Shown here in pieces: positions 6,015 through 8,965 of a stretch of DNA of 8,965 bases; the stretch's first letter is position 1, and every line of letters starts with the position of its first letter. Position numbers and translations under genes: made by a program. This DNA comes from Anaerolineaceae bacterium UBA5211 (lineage in GTDB: Bacteria > Chloroflexota > Anaerolineae > Anaerolineales > Anaerolineaceae): assembly GCA_002412595.1 (NCBI GenBank), contig DHVJ01000047.1, forward strand, positions 69,348 through 78,312. Direction: 5' to 3'. The notes beneath the pieces were generated by a model. It was not told the origin of the DNA. It saw nothing but the letters and a program-made list of their open reading frames with translations, and searched no databases.

Positions 6015-6016
6015 AT

Positions 6017-6460
6017 ATGATGAATGATATCGATGAAATTGTAAATAAGTTCCAGGAACAAGGTTATAAGATTACGCCACAGCGGCGGGGAATTTTCGAG
6101 ATACTGGTTGGCAATGAAAGCCACCCCAAAGCAGAAGATATTTACGATGCTTTGAAGGACAAGATGCCGGATGTGTCTTTGGCCACGGTTTACAACACGC
6201 TCAACACCCTGAAAGAGTTGGGCATGGTCAACGTGCTCAGCATTATCGAAGACAATTCCATCCGCTATGACCCAACCACGGAGGTGCACGACCACTTGTT
6301 CTGCCTAGGCTGCAACCGTATCTTTGATGTTGAAAGGGATGCCAACGAAAGAGACTTCCCCCAGAAAGAGATTCCTGGTTTTCAACTTATTGATCGAACA
6401 CAGGTCACGTATTACGGGTACTGCCCAGATTGTCAAAAAATGCGGAAGGCGGATAAGTAA
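6017..6460 (+). CDS. perR: Fur-family peroxide-responsive repressor (PerR-like)
   Basis: This 147-residue cytosolic DNA-binding dimer has the standard Fur architecture: a winged-helix domain (about 1-82) with the recognition region VSLATVYNTLNTLKELG (53-69), then a metal-binding dimerisation domain. Structural zinc is held by C96, C99, C136 and C139 (FCLGC, YCPDC). The regulatory site has H36, D85, H91, H93 and D104, which correspond to H37, D85, H91, H93 and D104 of Bacillus subtilis PerR. Asp at 104, where Fur has Glu, favours a peroxide sensor over an iron sensor. Two ATGs stand in tandem (6017, 6020) and no Shine-Dalgarno sequence is visible; the degenerate operator box occupies that space. 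The peroxiredoxin gene 78 bases downstream supports a role in peroxide defence. A Fur or Zur role is less likely but not excluded. Confidence 0.9.
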   Translation: MMNDIDEIVNKFQEQGYKITPQRRGIFEILVGNESHPKAEDIYDALKDKMPDVSLATVYNTLNTLKELGMVNVLSIIEDNSIRYDPTTEVHDHLFCLGCNRIFDVERDANERDFPQKEIPGFQLIDRTQVTYYGYCPDCQKMRKADK

Positions 6461-6538
6461 TAGCCTTTTTCATTAAGTAACAAAGAGTTTTTCGGAAAAA
6501 CTGTCCACATCAAATAATAATAAACATAGGAGAAAATA
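6461..6538 (+). promoter_or_regulatory. intergenic spacer with a small hairpin between perR and the peroxiredoxin gene
   Basis: AGTTTTT (6486-6492) and AAAAACT (6496-6502) pair around CGG, a weak A/U-rich stem unlikely to stop transcription fully. No second Per-type box and no clear -35/-10 pair are seen, so read-through from the perR promoter is the simplest way to express the downstream gene. A ribosome binding site, AGGAGA, lies at 6528-6533. Confidence 0.4.
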
Positions 6539-7195
6539 ATGGAAGAAAAAACATTCAACATGCCTTTATTAGGAGACGAGTTTCCTGAAATGACAGTACA
6601 AACCACGCACGGACAAATGAACCTCCCCGGCGACTTCAAAGGCAAATGGTTCGTGCTCTTTAGCCATCCGGCCGACTTCACCCCGGTCTGCACTACGGAG
6701 TTTGTCGGTTTCCAGAAACGTTTTGAAGAATTCAAGAAGATGGATTGCGCCTTGGTCGGTATGTCCGTTGACCAGGTCTTTTCCCATATCAAGTGGGTGG
6801 AGTGGATCGAGGAAAATTTAGACGTCAAGATTGAATTCCCGATTGTTGCCGCCAATGACACTATCGCAAATCGCCTGGGTATGCTGCACTCCGGCAAGGG
6901 CACCAACACGGTACGGGCGGTATTCATCGTGGACCCGGCCGGCAAAGTACGCTTGATCATGTATTATCCGCAGGAAATCGGCCGCAACATGGATGAGATT
7001 GTCCGTGCCGTAAAAGCCTTGCAGGTATCCGAGAAGCAGGGCGCTGTTCCGGCAAATTGGCCCAACAATGAATTGATCAAGGATCGCATCATTGTCTCGC
7101 CGGCATCCGACATCAAGACCGCCAAAGAGCGGCTCGAAGACAAATCCTTGGAATGCTACGATTGGTGGTTTTGCCACAAACCCCTGAAAAAATAA
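6539..7195 (+). CDS. peroxiredoxin of the Prx6 (1-Cys/archaeal TPx-like) subfamily
   Basis: This 218-residue thiol peroxidase reduces hydrogen peroxide and organic hydroperoxides in the cytosol. The thioredoxin-fold domain carries the peroxidatic motif P44-x3-T48-x2-C51 (PADFTPVCTTE) and the active-site arginine R126 (NTVRAVF). The long C-terminal domain (about 165-218), typical of Prx6, contains C206 and C212. These match the spacing of C207 and C213 in the Aeropyrum pernix enzyme, where the peroxidatic Cys is C50, so resolution through a C-terminal cysteine is likely and the protein is probably not a strict 1-Cys enzyme. AGGAGA lies five bases before the ATG. It follows the PerR-like gene on the same strand and ends at a strong terminator, so the two form a peroxide-response unit. 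No dedicated reductase is encoded beside it. Confidence 0.95.
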   Translation: MEEKTFNMPLLGDEFPEMTVQTTHGQMNLPGDFKGKWFVLFSHPADFTPVCTTEFVGFQKRFEEFKKMDCALVGMSVDQVFSHIKWVEWIEENLDVKIEFPIVAANDTIANRLGMLHSGKGTNTVRAVFIVDPAGKVRLIMYYPQEIGRNMDEIVRAVKALQVSEKQGAVPANWPNNELIKDRIIVSPASDIKTAKERLEDKSLECYDWWFCHKPLKK

Positions 7196-7224
7196 ATCGT
7201 AAAAAAACTTACGTAAAATAATGT

Positions 7225-7262
7225 AATAGGGTGCTTCAAACTGAAGCACCCTATTGTTTTTT
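7225..7262 (+). terminator. intrinsic terminator after the peroxiredoxin gene
   Basis: A perfect 14-bp stem, AATAGGGTGCTTCA (7225-7238) with TGAAGCACCCTATT (7242-7255), has a three-base loop AAC and is followed by G and six T (7257-7262). It starts 29 bases past the stop and separates the peroxide unit from the glycosidase gene. Confidence 0.93.
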
Positions 7263-7373
7263 AAAATATTTGATTCCAGCGAAAGCAGGAGTGAAAATTA
7301 CGTTTTATACTTATCCGTATTGGAATTTGGAGAAATTTGGGTTCCAGAAGAAAGAAAAGCGAAGGCGGGTAAC

Positions 7374-8965
7374 ATGGCGAAATTGAAATACCGGCAAATC
7401 ATAGACAGCATGAGCTTTGCGGAAAAAGTAGCTTTGTGTTCCGGCGCAGATAATTGGACCACCAAGTCCTTTGAAAAGTACGGCATTCCATCGATCCGCA
7501 TGACGGACGGGCCGCACGGGCTGCGCAAGCAGAAAGACAGCGGGGATGCACCTGGCGAGGGCAAGAGCATCCCGGCCACCTGCTTCCCGACCGCTAGCGC
7601 GACGGCCTGCTCGTGGGACCGCGACCTGCTGCATGAGATGGGTGCGGCCATCGGCGAAGAAGCGCTGCAGGAAGGCGTTTCCATCGTGCTGGGGCCGGGT
7701 GTGAACATCAAGCGCAATCCGCTGTGCGGGCGCAACTTCGAGTATTTCTCCGAGGATCCGTACCTGGCTGGTGTGCTGGCGGATAACTGGATCCAGGGCG
7801 TGCAGAGCCAGGGCGTAGGTGTTTCCCTCAAACATTTCGCGGCTAATAATCAAGAAAACCTGCGCTTGCAATCCGACAGCATCATCGATGAACGCAGCCT
7901 GCGCGAGATCTACCTGACCGCTTTCGAGATAGCCGTCAAGCAAGCCCAACCGCTGACCATCATGTGCGCTTATAACATGCTGAATGGCGTATTTTGCAGC
8001 GACCACGTGTGCCTGCTGCGCACCATCCTGCGCGAGGAGTGGGGTTTTGAAGGGCTGGTCATGAGCGACTGGGGCGCTCTAAATGATAAGGTCGAGGCTT
8101 TCAAAGCCGGGCTGGATTTGGAAATGCCAGGCGGGGTGGGATATTTTGACCCAATGGCCGTTCAAGCCCTCCAAAGTGGTGCATTACCCGAAGACTATTT
8201 AAATGAGAGCGTGGATCGTATCCTGAATATGGTGTTTGCCTGTCAAGAGAAACTGAAGACAAATTACCGCTATGACGCCGAGGCCCATCACCAGTTGGCT
8301 CGCAAGGCAGCTGTGCAAAGCGCAGTTTTACTGAAGAATGAAGACGAAATTTTGCCCATCTTGAAAGATCAGCGCATAGCAGTCATTGGTGCGTTGGCTG
8401 AACATCCGCGCTATCAGGGAGCCGGCAGCTCTTTCATCAATCCGACTTTCCTGAACAGCGGGTTGGATGGATTGGATGCACACCATGCCAATTACGCTTA
8501 CTTCCCCGGCTACCATTTGAAAGAAAGCGACGATGAAACGCTGCTGCAGGAAGCAGCAGCCGGCGCAAAAGAAAGTGACGTAGCGCTGGTTTTCATCGGC
8601 CTGACGGAAGACTATGAATCGGAGGGATTCGACCGCCAGAATCTGAAACTGCCGCCCAGCCACAACCGGCTGGTCGAAGCTGTGGCGCAGGCTAACCCCA
8701 ATACGGTAGTGGTGCTGTTTGGCGGCGCGCCGGTGGAAATGCCCTGGCTGCACAAGGTGAAAGCGCTACTGAATATGTACCTACCCGGGCAGGCGGGCGG
8801 ATTGGCCGCGGCGGACCTGTTGTTCGGCACCGCCACGCCCTGCGGCAAGCTGGCCGAGACCTATCCACTGGCATACGAGGACGTACCCTCGGCCGGAATT
8901 TACCGGAACGGCGGGAAGCAGGCTCAGTACCGTGAGGGTATCTATGTGGGCTACCGTTACTACGA
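7374..8965 (+). CDS. glycoside hydrolase family 3 beta-glycosidase, 3' end outside the window
   Basis: The frame is open for 530 codons to the window end with no stop. GH3 enzymes release beta-linked sugars from the non-reducing end with retention. The N-terminal (beta/alpha)8 domain shows SFAEKVALCSG, TDGPHGLR (44-51), GPGVNIKRNPLCGRNFEYFSEDP cut here into its parts GPGVNI (107-112) and GRNFEYFSEDP (119-129), and KHFAANNQE (153-161). The nucleophile is D232 in MSDWGA. The alpha/beta sandwich domain has AVLLKNE (317-323) and ESEGFDR (415-421), with E417 the likely acid/base, then LPGQAGG (470-476) and GKLAETYP (491-498). No signal peptide is seen, so it is probably cytosolic and acts on imported oligosaccharides. 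AAGG at 7362-7365 precedes the ATG. The C-terminal fibronectin-like domain would follow the window. The exact substrate (beta-glucoside or beta-xyloside) is unknown. Confidence 0.95.
   Translation, partial: MAKLKYRQIIDSMSFAEKVALCSGADNWTTKSFEKYGIPSIRMTDGPHGLRKQKDSGDAPGEGKSIPATCFPTASATACSWDRDLLHEMGAAIGEEALQEGVSIVLGPGVNIKRNPLCGRNFEYFSEDPYLAGVLADNWIQGVQSQGVGVSLKHFAANNQENLRLQSDSIIDERSLREIYLTAFEIAVKQAQPLTIMCAYNMLNGVFCSDHVCLLRTILREEWGFEGLVMSDWGALNDKVEAFKAGLDLEMPGGVGYFDPMAVQALQSGALPEDYLNESVDRILNMVFACQEKLKTNYRYDAEAHHQLARKAAVQSAVLLKNEDEILPILKDQRIAVIGALAEHPRYQGAGSSFINPTFLNSGLDGLDAHHANYAYFPGYHLKESDDETLLQEAAAGAKESDVALVFIGLTEDYESEGFDRQNLKLPPSHNRLVEAVAQANPNTVVVLFGGAPVEMPWLHKVKALLNMYLPGQAGGLAAADLLFGTATPCGKLAETYPLAYEDVPSAGIYRNGGKQAQYREGIYVGYRYY

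Noticed and set aside
7320..7373. Upstream TTG (7320) in frame with the GH3 gene
   Set aside because: No ribosome binding site before it, and the added residues do not resemble a signal peptide or a GH3 N-terminus; the ATG at 7374 gives a typical start.
1..8965. CRISPR array, insertion sequence, transposase or defence gene
   Set aside because: No evenly spaced direct repeats, no transposase-like protein with flanking inverted repeats, and no recognisable defence protein were found.

Overview
The window looks like part of a bacterial chromosome. The best guess is a Chloroflexota (Anaerolineae-like) genome. This is inferred from the mix of a bacterial GlnRS, a duplicated DUF4389 membrane protein, an archaeal-type Prx6 peroxiredoxin, a PerR-like repressor and a GH3 glycosidase with moderate-G+C coding sequence. 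No rRNA or other marker gene is present, so the assignment is tentative.

The left part (1-2147) is accessory in character. It opens with the 3' end of a tRNA-Lys(CTT) gene. AT-rich DNA follows (about 35% G+C where counted), holding what may be a decayed reading frame and a two-gene minus-strand operon. That operon encodes small N-terminally anchored proteins of unknown function that are clearly paralogues of each other. Upstream of it an AT-rich gap (1441-1740, 35% G+C) changes abruptly into a block of 53% G+C (1741-2040). This block has no credible protein but many potential helices, and may be a structured RNA or the 5' remnant of a group II intron.

The right part (2148-8965) is ordinary chromosomal housekeeping and metabolism. 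A creatininase-family amidohydrolase (+) converges on glnS (-) across a shared bidirectional terminator. Next comes a DUF4389 membrane protein gene (-) with its own terminator and a palindrome in its leader. A 300-bp divergent intergenic region with two long-looped inverted repeats leads to a PerR/Fur-type repressor gene (+). This gene has a 19-bp perfect palindrome of PerR-box type over its predicted start of transcription. A Prx6-type peroxiredoxin gene follows 78 bp downstream and is closed by a strong terminator. The window ends inside a GH3 beta-glycosidase gene.

Functionally, the perR-prx pair forms a small peroxide-response module: the repressor probably senses peroxide through metal-catalysed oxidation, controls itself, and by read-through probably the peroxiredoxin. 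The other genes show no obvious shared pathway. The items most worth a second look are the structured block at 1770-2040, the tandem paralogous membrane proteins, and the regulatory architecture at 5820-6016.
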